A stretch of DNA of 8,158 bases, from the NCBI GenBank assembly GCA_027073945.1, contig JALTEL010000299.1:1-8158 (forward strand). The letters are read 5' to 3'. Below the pieces are notes generated by a model. The model did not search any database. It saw only the letters and a program-made list of their open reading frames with translations, and was not told the DNA's origin. This DNA comes from Caldifarciminota bacterium. GTDB lineage: Bacteria; WOR-3; Hydrothermia; UBA1063; CAJXJZ01. Numbering within the stretch: the first letter of the stretch is position 1; each line of letters starts with the position of its first letter. Below, in pieces: positions 1 to 5,993 of the stretch. The translations under genes were made by a program, and so were the position numbers.

Positions 1-1
1 A

Positions 2-574
2 ATTGAAGCAATTCAAAATACCCCAAGACATCTTTTTATACCCGAACAATTCAGGGATTATGCTTATGGAGACCATCCTGTTCCAATAGGCTTCGGACAG
101 ACCATTTCACAACCTTTTATAGTGGCCTATATGATTGAACAGCTCGAGCCGAGCACGGACTGTAAAGTCCTTGAGGTAGGAACAGGCTCAGGTTATAACG
201 CGGCAGTCCTTTCGCAGCTCGTAAAAGAAATTCATACAATTGAAATTATCCCTGAATTAAAAGACAAAGCGGAAAAAACAATCAATTCGCTTCACATAAA
301 GAATGTCTTTATATATAATGGGGACGGCTCCAGGGGTTTAGTAGAAAAAGCCCCTTTTGATAGAATTATAGTAACTGCAGCCGCCCCGTCAATCCCAGAG
401 AGTCTCATAGAGCAGCTTAAAATAGATGGAATTATGATAATTCCAGTTGATGCCGGAATCTATGATATTTTAAAAAAAGTTGAGAAAAAAAACGACGGGC
501 TTCATATAACAGACCTCATTTCCTGCACGTTTGTACCGCTTTTGGGTAGAAACGGATTCAACAACAACATTTAA
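2..574 (+). CDS. pcm: Protein-L-isoaspartate O-methyltransferase, 5' end cut off by window
   Basis: This enzyme uses S-adenosylmethionine to methylate L-isoaspartyl residues in aged proteins, starting their repair in the cytoplasm. The reading frame is open from base 2, so the start lies outside the window; 190 residues are visible and by comparison with the family (about 205-215 aa) some 20 are missing. Family marks in order: TPRHLFIP near the visible start, then YGDHPVPIGFGQTISQP (the active-site region), the SAM-binding glycine loop VLEVGTGSGYNAAVL at visible residues 56-70, GDG, FDRIIVTAAA, and the C-terminal FVPLLGRNGF. The usual 'LKxGG' turn reads LKIDG here, a mild deviation. An internal GTG at 122 is not the start, because conserved motifs precede it. 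The gene converges on pyrE and their stop codons overlap in TTAA (571-574). Identification is secure. Confidence 0.95.
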   Translation: MEAIQNTPRHLFIPEQFRDYAYGDHPVPIGFGQTISQPFIVAYMIEQLEPSTDCKVLEVGTGSGYNAAVLSQLVKEIHTIEIIPELKDKAEKTINSLHIKNVFIYNGDGSRGLVEKAPFDRIIVTAAAPSIPESLIEQLKIDGIMIIPVDAGIYDILKKVEKKNDGLHITDLISCTFVPLLGRNGFNNNI

Positions 575-1140
575 TACAGCCTTTCCTGCTCTTTGGTAAT
601 AAGCGGTACGCCCTTCTTGCAAAGAGGACAGTTTTTTTGTTCATATACGTTAGCTTCAACGCTTAATCCAGATATAAGGGGATACCCTTTAAAGTCATTC
701 TGCTTATCCTTTCTCCTGTCAATTAAAACATATACCGCAGATATATTCGCATATTTTTCGACCAGTTCCACAACCTTAAGAAGTGAACTGCCTGTTGTCA
801 GCACATCATCGCATACAAGGACTTTTTCCACATTATGAAATGAAAATCCCCTACCCAGAAAGAACCTCTTTTTATCCTTCTCAAGGGAAAAAGCCCTTTT
901 GGAAAGCAGCATACCCACTGTAAATGCCACAAATGCACCACCAAAAGAAGGCCCTATTACAACATCAAAATCAGCACCACTTAATTTTGTTATATCATCT
1001 TTTATGAATTCAGCAAGCATCCAGGGATGTTCAATAAGACGAAACTTCTCAAAATACGTGTCAGAATGCATACCAGATGTCAGCAGAAAATGACCTTTTT
1101 TAATAGCTCCGCTATCTTTTAATAACTTTAACCTGTCCAT
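571..1140 (-). CDS. pyrE: Orotate phosphoribosyltransferase
   Basis: PyrE joins orotate to PRPP to give OMP, the fifth step of pyrimidine synthesis, in the cytoplasm. With the ATG at 1140 the protein has 189 residues, the size of the short Thermus/Thermotoga-like forms. Seen: GHFLLTSGMHSDTYFEK (residues 16-32), the VIGPSFGGAFVA loop (61-72), and the PRPP signature VLVCDDVLTTGSS (107-119). The catalytic loop is of the 'EKD...GRGF' type rather than the E. coli type. A C-terminal CPLC (171-174) is typical of this subfamily. The ATG is preceded by AGAGG with a 9-base spacer. A GTG at 1176 in the same frame (201 aa, AGAGG six bases upstream) is the alternative, but it deepens the overlap with lipB from 29 to 65 bases and adds residues outside the conserved core. 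Last gene of the aldolase-lipB-pyrE unit. Confidence 0.93.
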   Translation of the reverse strand: MDRLKLLKDSGAIKKGHFLLTSGMHSDTYFEKFRLIEHPWMLAEFIKDDITKLSGADFDVVIGPSFGGAFVAFTVGMLLSKRAFSLEKDKKRFFLGRGFSFHNVEKVLVCDDVLTTGSSLLKVVELVEKYANISAVYVLIDRRKDKQNDFKGYPLISGLSVEANVYEQKNCPLCKKGVPLITKEQERLY

Positions 1141-1777
1141 ATCCAAAAACCTCTGATGTTTTTTTAATAAACTCACTTTTAACCTCTTCCATATTCACTT
1201 CACTGCCAACAATTTTTTTCATGGATGTAACTCCCTTTTCTTCAAGCCCACAGGGATTTATGAGGCTAAAAAAGGAAAGGTCTGTATTAACATTCATAGC
1301 AAATCCATGATATGCAACCCATTTTTTGAACGCCACACCAATAGCAACAATCTTTCCTGTTTTATGCCATACTCCCACAAATTTATCGTCAACATAAGTT
1401 TTAATGCCAAACTCAAGTAATGTATCTGAAAGGACTTGCTCAAGTTTATGAATAAACGGCCTTACACCTGCAATGTAATTTTTTATCTTAAAAATAGGAT
1501 ATCCTACAAGCTGTCCCGGTCCATGATAGGTGATATCCCCTCCTCTTTCGACTTTGTAATGAGATATATTCATCTTATCAAGCTCTTTCACAGTTACTTT
1601 CAAATTTGAAAAATCGGCATTTCTCCCTACAGTGATAACAGACTGGTGCTCGTTCAGTATCAGTGTGTCATTAATGTTATCCGCGATCCGCTTTTCAACA
1701 AGCTGCTTCTGCAGTTTGCGTATATCTGCATAATCTGTAAGTCCGGTAAAATCAACAACCTGTAATGTATGGGATAT
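1112..1777 (-). CDS. lipB: Octanoyl-[ACP]:protein N-octanoyltransferase, apparent AUA start
   Basis: LipB moves octanoate from acyl carrier protein to lysine in lipoyl domains, the first step of endogenous lipoylation. Motifs: LILNEHQSVITVGR (residues 39-52), VERGGDITYHGPGQLVGYP (76-94 or so), the catalytic lysine in GKIVAIG (about K142), HGFAMNVN, and the catalytic cysteine in INPCG (about C176). The first canonical start in frame is a TTG at 1603, which would delete the 58 residues containing the EHxxVxTxGR motif. The frame is open up to a TAA at 1790-1792, and between that stop and 1603 there is no ATG, GTG or TTG. The in-frame ATA at 1775-1777 lies six bases after AAAGGAG and gives 221 aa, the normal family length, so I take it as the start. 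A base error turning ATG into ATA is the main alternative. It lies 47 bases after the aldolase gene and overlaps pyrE. Confidence 0.9.
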   Translation of the reverse strand: MSHTLQVVDFTGLTDYADIRKLQKQLVEKRIADNINDTLILNEHQSVITVGRNADFSNLKVTVKELDKMNISHYKVERGGDITYHGPGQLVGYPIFKIKNYIAGVRPFIHKLEQVLSDTLLEFGIKTYVDDKFVGVWHKTGKIVAIGVAFKKWVAYHGFAMNVNTDLSFFSLINPCGLEEKGVTSMKKIVGSEVNMEEVKSEFIKKTSEVFGYGQVKVIKR

Positions 1778-1783
1778 GAGATA

Positions 1784-1790
1784 CTCCTTT
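1784..1790 (-). promoter_or_regulatory. Shine-Dalgarno of lipB
   Basis: AAAGGAG on the minus strand, six bases before the ATA at 1777. It decides the lipB start: no ATG, GTG or TTG exists at a suitable distance in any frame. The site overlaps an in-frame TAA (1790-1792), so translation cannot start further upstream in this frame. Confidence 0.75.
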
Positions 1791-1824
1791 TATCTTTCTA
1801 CAATTCCAGTTAAATGCTCGCTAT

Positions 1825-2745
1825 TTAACCTTTGTATATTTTAACGGCTTCTTCCACGCTTTTTTCTTCTATTGTTATAGCATATATGGCATTGCACATT
1901 CTAACAGCCTCGGAAAGAGGTTTCTGGTGAATATTCCTACCTGTTGCATTGCCTGAGGCCCCACTTACGTGTATCTGGTCATGAAGTCTCTGCAAAAATG
2001 CCACAACATCCACACTTGACCCGCCTGCACACACTACTTTGGTCCTCCCTGCCGCTTTTATAGCCTCTTTGAATATTTCCTTTGACTCCTGTCCTTCTGC
2101 TTTGGGGTAATTTACTTTAACAAAATCCGCACCGAGACATGCTCCAACTCCTGTGGCACCTGCAATAAGATGCGGGTCCTTTTCATCTTTAACGGCCTTT
2201 CCACGCGGATAAATCCACAGCACAACTATATACCCTTTCTCATGTGCTTCGTAGATAAGCTGGGCAGCTTCTGTTAGCATTTCTTTTTCAAATTCACTGC
2301 CTAAATAAATGGTGTACCCCACTCCTAGTATGTTTAAACCGCTTCTCTTCTTGAATTTATCAACCTGTTCAACTGTAAACCACTGCCTGCTAACAGGGTC
2401 CATCTGTGCTGTTTTCACAAGATTTGTCTTTGAATTGAGTTTTACAAGGTATGGTACATCTCTGTAATCCATCCCATATCTTGCAATAAGCCCCAATTGA
2501 GTTGCAAATACTCCTATTTTGCCTGTCTTAGCAATTTTGAAAAGGTGTTCGGGCTCAGAATCATCGCCTGGAATCCCCTCGCCATAAAAATCTTTGTTCA
2601 GATGCTCAACTTTCTGGTCTCCGGCAAACAACATAAGTTTACCAGTTTCCCTGGTAATCTTAAGATAATTACGTATGTACGTATCCCGCATTTCAGCAGG
2701 AACATCCAGTGGGACTATGACATCATTTGCAGTTATCTTTTTCAT
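1825..2745 (-). CDS. Class I fructose-bisphosphate aldolase-like protein (DeoC/FbaB superfamily)
   Basis: A predicted Schiff-base aldolase, most likely splitting or forming fructose 1,6-bisphosphate in the cytoplasm. The 306-residue product has the TIM-barrel features of the DeoC/FbaB group: KLMLFAGDQKVEHL (36-49), in the place where other members have a 'DHGxEHGP' strand; FATQLGLIARYG (80-91); VKLNSKTNL (101-109); ADFVKVNYP (206-214), whose K210 is the likely Schiff-base lysine; and VVCAGGSS near 235-242, the phosphate-binding segment. The ATG at 2745 is chosen because AAGGAGG lies eight bases upstream; a GTG at 2754 in the same frame overlaps that Shine-Dalgarno and is unlikely. First gene of the aldolase-lipB-pyrE unit. 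The superfamily is clear; the exact substrate is inferred, since relatives include other aldol and transaldol enzymes. Confidence 0.82.
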   Translation of the reverse strand: MKKITANDVIVPLDVPAEMRDTYIRNYLKITRETGKLMLFAGDQKVEHLNKDFYGEGIPGDDSEPEHLFKIAKTGKIGVFATQLGLIARYGMDYRDVPYLVKLNSKTNLVKTAQMDPVSRQWFTVEQVDKFKKRSGLNILGVGYTIYLGSEFEKEMLTEAAQLIYEAHEKGYIVVLWIYPRGKAVKDEKDPHLIAGATGVGACLGADFVKVNYPKAEGQESKEIFKEAIKAAGRTKVVCAGGSSVDVVAFLQRLHDQIHVSGASGNATGRNIHQKPLSEAVRMCNAIYAITIEEKSVEEAVKIYKG

Positions 2746-2753
2746 TGAACACA

Positions 2754-2760
2754 CCTCCTT
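2754..2760 (-). promoter_or_regulatory. Shine-Dalgarno of the aldolase gene
   Basis: AAGGAGG on the minus strand, eight bases before ATG 2745. It rules out the in-frame GTG at 2752-2754, which touches the site itself. Confidence 0.8.
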
Positions 2761-2770
2761 TTTTTCTACT

Positions 2771-2798
2771 TTGAATATGGTTTTTCATGTGGTATAAT
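2771..2798 (+). promoter_or_regulatory. Plus-strand promoter overlapping the aldolase promoter
   Basis: TTGAAT (2771-2776), a 16-base spacer and a perfect TATAAT (2793-2798). It points into the 2805-2922 gap and then runs antisense to the glycosyltransferase gene. No plausible coding start follows, so its product, if any, is a non-coding RNA or pervasive antisense transcript. Confidence 0.45.
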
Positions 2799-2825
2799 GA
2801 TACAGCAAACAGTCTAATTAATCAA
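2797..2825 (-). promoter_or_regulatory. Promoter of the aldolase-lipB-pyrE unit
   Basis: On the minus strand TTGATT (2820-2825) and TATCAT (2797-2802) are separated by 17 bases, a sigma-70-like arrangement. The predicted transcript start near 2790 gives a leader of about 45 bases including the Shine-Dalgarno. The -10 box overlaps that of a promoter facing the other way. Confidence 0.6.
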
Positions 2826-2921
2826 GCTATCCTCTGGTTTGCGGCCTCAGATACCATTGCCTTAAAAGATGGTAGTATCTGACTCTGTTGCTTTGTATGC
2901 GGTTAAAAGCCTTGTTTTTTT
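2805..2921 (+). ncRNA. Candidate small RNA, structured intergenic transcript
   Basis: The predicted start of the plus-strand promoter falls on the first base of a stem: GCAAACAG (2805-2812) pairs with CTGGTTTGC (2834-2842) with one bulged G. A second stem-loop occupies 2847-2882. A weak third stem, GCTTT (2890-2894) with AAAGC (2906-2910), is followed four bases later by seven T (2915-2921), a possible intrinsic terminator ending just beyond the 3' end of the glycosyltransferase gene. Promoter, stems and T run are all in order for a transcript of about 117 bases. It matches no RNA family I recognise, and part of the structure could instead serve the minus-strand transcripts. Tentative. Confidence 0.27.
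2847..2882. other. Stem-loop between the glycosyltransferase and aldolase genes
   Basis: TCAGATAC (2847-2854) and GTATCTGA (2875-2882) are perfect inverted repeats of eight bases; CAT/ATG extends the stem inside after a three-base bulge. The alternative pairing is TACCAT/ATGGTA with TCAGA/TCTGA outside. The loop is about 11 bases. On the minus strand no T run follows, so it is not a standard terminator for the guaB unit, though it could protect a 3' end. Confidence 0.5.
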
Positions 2922-2922
2922 G

Positions 2923-4269
2923 TTAATTTTTCTTTGCAAGCTCGTATATTCTTAATTTATTGCCACACAGTGCGCCATCGGGAAGTACACTGTCAATCTG
3001 AAATTTCGCCTGCAGGCTTTTATTCATTTCTCCAACAAATAAGAAGGTATCCGGAATCATAGTATTATAAAAATCATACTGATTGGGCCTCGTTCCAATA
3101 TTCAAGGACTGTACGAAGGGATGTTCATTTATATAATAGGAAAGAAGACTTGCATATTGATAGGTATTGGCAAAAACCTCCATATCTTTATTGAGATATT
3201 CTGCAATGCATTTACACTGTTTTTCTTTTTCAAATAATTTGCTGCTTAATCCGGGTACAAAGGGAACTAAACGAATCGGCACAGCCAACAAGAAGTATGA
3301 GGTTAACAATGCTGATGCATATTTTCTGCCTTTGATATACAAAAACCCCAGAAGTAATATACCCGGATATGCCAAAGCTGCCCAATTTGCCTCCTGTCTT
3401 GAAAATACTGAAAAAAATGCGAAAAAGAGCACAGGAATGATGCTGTAAAACCATATTGCCTGCAATTTTCCTTTATGTGCCCTCGCTGAGTTATAAATAC
3501 CAAATGCAGATATGGGCAGTCCAACTACAAGGAGTATATCAAACAAATATTCGACAAAGAACTGGATATGAATGCAATGCGTATGTGCTCCATGTTTCAG
3601 CTGGAACATAAAAGGAATAAAATCGTGTCTTGCATTAAAAATAAGAACAGGGGAAAACATAACAAATGGTAAAATCAGGAATGATATGTAAAACCTTATG
3701 TCCTTTTTATACTTATTAAATGTAAGCAAATACATGGGAAAAAGCAGTATTGCCGTATACTTGGAAAGTAGAGCGAATCCCAAAGCAATACCCTGTGGTA
3801 TAAGGTAGGCGGGATTCTCCATGCTTTTTAAGGTATAGTAAAGAAACAAAGAAGCAAAACATATAAGAGGCGTATCTGGAGTTATAATGATTGAGCCTAC
3901 TGTAAGTATAGGCGAAAGTGCAAGTATATAGAGAAAACTTATGCTGTTCTTGCTGAAATTTTCGAGTATTTTGACCCAGATAAATGCTGTAAAAAGTGAA
4001 AGCACAAGAACAGGGAATCTAATACCTATAGCATTATTGCCGAACAGCATTCTTGATATAAATATCAAATAGGCCACAAGCGGAGGATGATCAAAATAGG
4101 ATAGTGATAGCCTTCTTGACCACTGCCAGTAATAAGCCTCGTCAGCTAATACCGGGATTGCCCATATATAAATTAAATTTAAAAGAGCAATTATACCTAA
4201 GTGGAAATATAATCTCTTATGAAGAGGGGGTCTCGTAATTTGGCGATTCTCTGGTGATTGTAATGTCAT
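2923..4269 (-). CDS. Membrane glycosyltransferase, GT39/ArnT-like (PMT superfamily)
   Basis: A GT-C type enzyme of the inner membrane that should transfer a sugar from a polyprenyl-phosphate donor to an acceptor on the outer face (lipid, glycan or protein; the acceptor cannot be told). The 448-residue product starts with a short basic cytoplasmic stretch and a membrane helix at about 22-41. It then has the characteristic first external loop: acidic pair DE (43-44) in ADEAYYWQWS, then SYFDHPPLVAY (57-67), where DHPP is the family signature. About ten hydrophobic helices follow up to roughly residue 335, and a short soluble C-terminal part of about 110 residues. ArnT proper is around 550 aa, so the tail is shortened. 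ATG 4269 is the only usable start before the DE motif; it lies 53 bases inside guaB with only a weak AAAGAG ten bases or more upstream, suggesting translational coupling. Last gene of the tRNA-guaB unit. Confidence 0.85.
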   Translation of the reverse strand: MTLQSPENRQITRPPLHKRLYFHLGIIALLNLIYIWAIPVLADEAYYWQWSRRLSLSYFDHPPLVAYLIFISRMLFGNNAIGIRFPVLVLSLFTAFIWVKILENFSKNSISFLYILALSPILTVGSIIITPDTPLICFASLFLYYTLKSMENPAYLIPQGIALGFALLSKYTAILLFPMYLLTFNKYKKDIRFYISFLILPFVMFSPVLIFNARHDFIPFMFQLKHGAHTHCIHIQFFVEYLFDILLVVGLPISAFGIYNSARAHKGKLQAIWFYSIIPVLFFAFFSVFSRQEANWAALAYPGILLLGFLYIKGRKYASALLTSYFLLAVPIRLVPFVPGLSSKLFEKEKQCKCIAEYLNKDMEVFANTYQYASLLSYYINEHPFVQSLNIGTRPNQYDFYNTMIPDTFLFVGEMNKSLQAKFQIDSVLPDGALCGNKLRIYELAKKN

Positions 4270-5668
4270 GAGGGTGAGACTCTTTCTGTGATGCGGGACT
4301 TATCTCGATAAATACAGACTTTTTCCTCAATTCTTCAAGTGTTTTTGCCCCTAAATAGCCCATTCCGGATTTTATTCCGCCTGTCAGTTGGAATAGCATA
4401 TCTTTCACAGGACCTTTGTACGGGACTCTTCCTTCAACCCCTTCAGGAACATACTTCTCGTTTCCTTCCTGAAAATATCTCGCTCCTTTTGTCTCTTTGA
4501 GCACACCGAGAGAGCCCATTCCTCTATAAGTCTTATACCTTCTGCCCTCAAGCAGGATCGTGTCTCCGGGGCTTTCATCCGTACCTGCCAATAAATTGCC
4601 CAGCATAACGGTATCTGCACCTGCAGCAAGCGCCTTTACTATGTCCCCGGAATATCTTATACCTCCATCAGCTACGATGGGAACGCCTGCTTCCTTGCGA
4701 GCAATGTAAACATCCATAATCGCTGTAAGTTGTGGCACTCCCACACCTGCCACAATTCTCGTTGTACAGATTGAACCGGGTCCCACGCCAATCTTCACTG
4801 CATCAGCACCTGCTTTAACAAGTTCTATATAAGCCTCTTTTGTAGCTATATTTCCTGCTATTACCTGAATTCCAGCAAGATTTTTCTTGAGCCATTTTAC
4901 CATTTCAATAACCTTAACCGAATACCCATGAGCGGTATCAACAACTATGATATCCACGCCGGATTCTGCCAACTCTTTTGCCCTCTTCTGTTCTTTCTCT
5001 CCTGTACCCACAGCTCCGCCCACAACAAGCCTGCCGTTCCTATCAAGTGTTGCACCGGGATGCTCTCTCTTTTTTTGAATGTCCCTTAATGTAACTAATC
5101 TTTTTATTCTTCCTTGTTTGTCAATAAGCGGGAGCTTTTCAAGCTTATACTTCTTTAAAATGAGAAAGGCATTTTCCCTGTTTATGTCAGAAGGCGCGGT
5201 AATAAGGTCCCTTGTCATTATATCACTAACCCTCTGAGTTTTATTATCCACAAATAATATATCTTTCCTTGTTACTATCCCTGCAAGCTTTTTATCTTCA
5301 GTCACAATGGGTATGCCAGAAATGCCTTCTGTATTCATAATTGATTCGGCATCTTTCACAGAGGCATTGAGATTGAGAGTTATGGGCTCTTCCACAAACC
5401 AGCTTTCAGACCGTTTGACCTTTTTTATCATATGTGCCTGCGCTTCTATTTTCATATTCCTGTGGATTATACCAACTCCACCGTACTTTGCCATAGCCTC
5501 CGCCATTGTGCTTTCCGTTACAGTATCCATAGCAGCTGACACAACAGGTATGGTTAATTTTATTGATGGTGTTAGCATTGTTTCTATATTCGCCAATGCT
5601 GGCAGAATTTCACTTTTCTGGGGCTTCAACAGAACATCGTCAAATGTGTAACCTTTCTCAAATTTCAT
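4217..5668 (-). CDS. guaB: Inosine-5'-monophosphate dehydrogenase
   Basis: GuaB oxidises IMP to XMP with NAD+, the committed step to GMP, in the cytoplasm as a tetramer. The 483-residue protein is full length. Seen: N-terminal [10 protein letters not shown] (7-16), SAAMDTVTE (44-52), GGVGIIHRN (63-71), a pair of CBS domains inserted at about 91-200, VDTAHGYS (243-250), the catalytic loop [11 protein letters not shown] with Cys301, the IMP-binding DGGIRYSGD (334-342), the MLGNLLAG segment, the YRGMGS motif (381-386), and the C-terminal [17 protein letters not shown] 5668 fits the family start exactly. It lies only seven bases after the CCA of tRNA-Gln and has no Shine-Dalgarno, so the gene is probably transcribed with the tRNAs and becomes nearly leaderless after tRNA processing. 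The 3' end overlaps the glycosyltransferase gene by 53 bases. Confidence 0.98.
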   Translation of the reverse strand: MKFEKGYTFDDVLLKPQKSEILPALANIETMLTPSIKLTIPVVSAAMDTVTESTMAEAMAKYGGVGIIHRNMKIEAQAHMIKKVKRSESWFVEEPITLNLNASVKDAESIMNTEGISGIPIVTEDKKLAGIVTRKDILFVDNKTQRVSDIMTRDLITAPSDINRENAFLILKKYKLEKLPLIDKQGRIKRLVTLRDIQKKREHPGATLDRNGRLVVGGAVGTGEKEQKRAKELAESGVDIIVVDTAHGYSVKVIEMVKWLKKNLAGIQVIAGNIATKEAYIELVKAGADAVKIGVGPGSICTTRIVAGVGVPQLTAIMDVYIARKEAGVPIVADGGIRYSGDIVKALAAGADTVMLGNLLAGTDESPGDTILLEGRRYKTYRGMGSLGVLKETKGARYFQEGNEKYVPEGVEGRVPYKGPVKDMLFQLTGGIKSGMGYLGAKTLEELRKKSVFIEISPASQKESHPHDITITRESPNYETPSS

Positions 5669-5675
5669 TGTATTT

Positions 5676-5750
5676 TGGCTGGGGGACAGGGATTCGAACC
5701 CCGACTGGCGGAGCCAGAGTCCGCTGTCCTGCCAGTTAGACGATCCCCCA
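5676..5750 (-). tRNA. tRNA-Gln(CUG)
   Basis: A 75-base cloverleaf with encoded CCA. Acceptor TGGGGGA pairs with TCCCCCA; anticodon stem GCGGA/TCCGC holds loop CTCTGGC, giving anticodon CUG (reads CAG). T arm CGGGG-TTCGAAT-CCCTG, discriminator G73, then CCA. U1-A72 and G73 agree with known glutamine identity. It sits six bases after tRNA-Glu and seven before guaB. Confidence 0.96.
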
Positions 5751-5756
5751 GTATAA

Positions 5757-5831
5757 TAGCGCCACCGGGATTCGAACCCAGGTTTCCTGGCTGAGAACCA
5801 GGCGTCCTCGGCCTGACTAGACGATGGCGCC
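5757..5831 (-). tRNA. tRNA-Glu(CUC)
   Basis: A 75-base cloverleaf. Acceptor GGCGCCA pairs with TGGCGCT, with a G1.U72 wobble; anticodon stem CCTGG/CCAGG holds loop TTCTCAG, giving anticodon CUC (reads GAG). T arm CTGGG-TTCGAAT-CCCGG, discriminator A73. CCA is not encoded (ATT follows), unlike the neighbouring tRNA-Gln, so it must be added by the CCA enzyme. First gene of the unit, starting about six bases after the predicted transcript start. Confidence 0.95.
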
Positions 5832-5843
5832 AGTTATTTTATA

Positions 5844-5872
5844 ATTATAATGTATTTTCTCTGTACATTCAA
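5844..5872 (-). promoter_or_regulatory. Promoter of the tRNA-Glu/tRNA-Gln/guaB unit
   Basis: On the minus strand TTGAAT (5867-5872), a 17-base spacer and a perfect TATAAT (5844-5849). The transcript should start near 5837, only about six bases before tRNA-Glu. Strength and position fit a tRNA promoter, and no other promoter is visible before guaB or the glycosyltransferase gene. Confidence 0.8.
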
Positions 5873-5993
5873 TTGACTGGATGGACTTGGAAAAAATCGT
5901 ACAGGGAAAGAGATGCAGAATGTAAAAGATACAAAAAAAAGCTTACATGGAATATTTTATATTATGATTATTATTGCCTTAAGAGGGACACTG

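Noticed and set aside
593..1093. Plus-strand ORFs opposite pyrE
   Set aside because: They lie antisense to a clearly conserved gene, lack start signals and show no recognisable protein features.
1112..1603. lipB as a 163-residue protein starting at TTG 1603
   Set aside because: It would delete 58 in-frame residues that carry the conserved EHQSVITVGR motif; AAAGGAG far upstream fits the longer form.
2847..2882. Rho-independent terminator for the guaB-glycosyltransferase unit
   Set aside because: On the minus strand the stem-loop is not followed by a T run, so it does not meet the usual form.
3167..3524. Short ORFs on both strands inside the glycosyltransferase gene
   Set aside because: Alternative-frame shadows of a membrane protein gene with no ribosome sites or family motifs.
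5307..5651. 114-codon plus-strand ORF opposite guaB
   Set aside because: Antisense to the conserved N-terminal and CBS region of GuaB; hydrophobic look is a by-product of the complementary codons.
5873..5993. Terminator or small gene after the GT2 gene
   Set aside because: The stretch has T8 on the minus strand, but no GC-rich stem before it, and no ORF with start signals.
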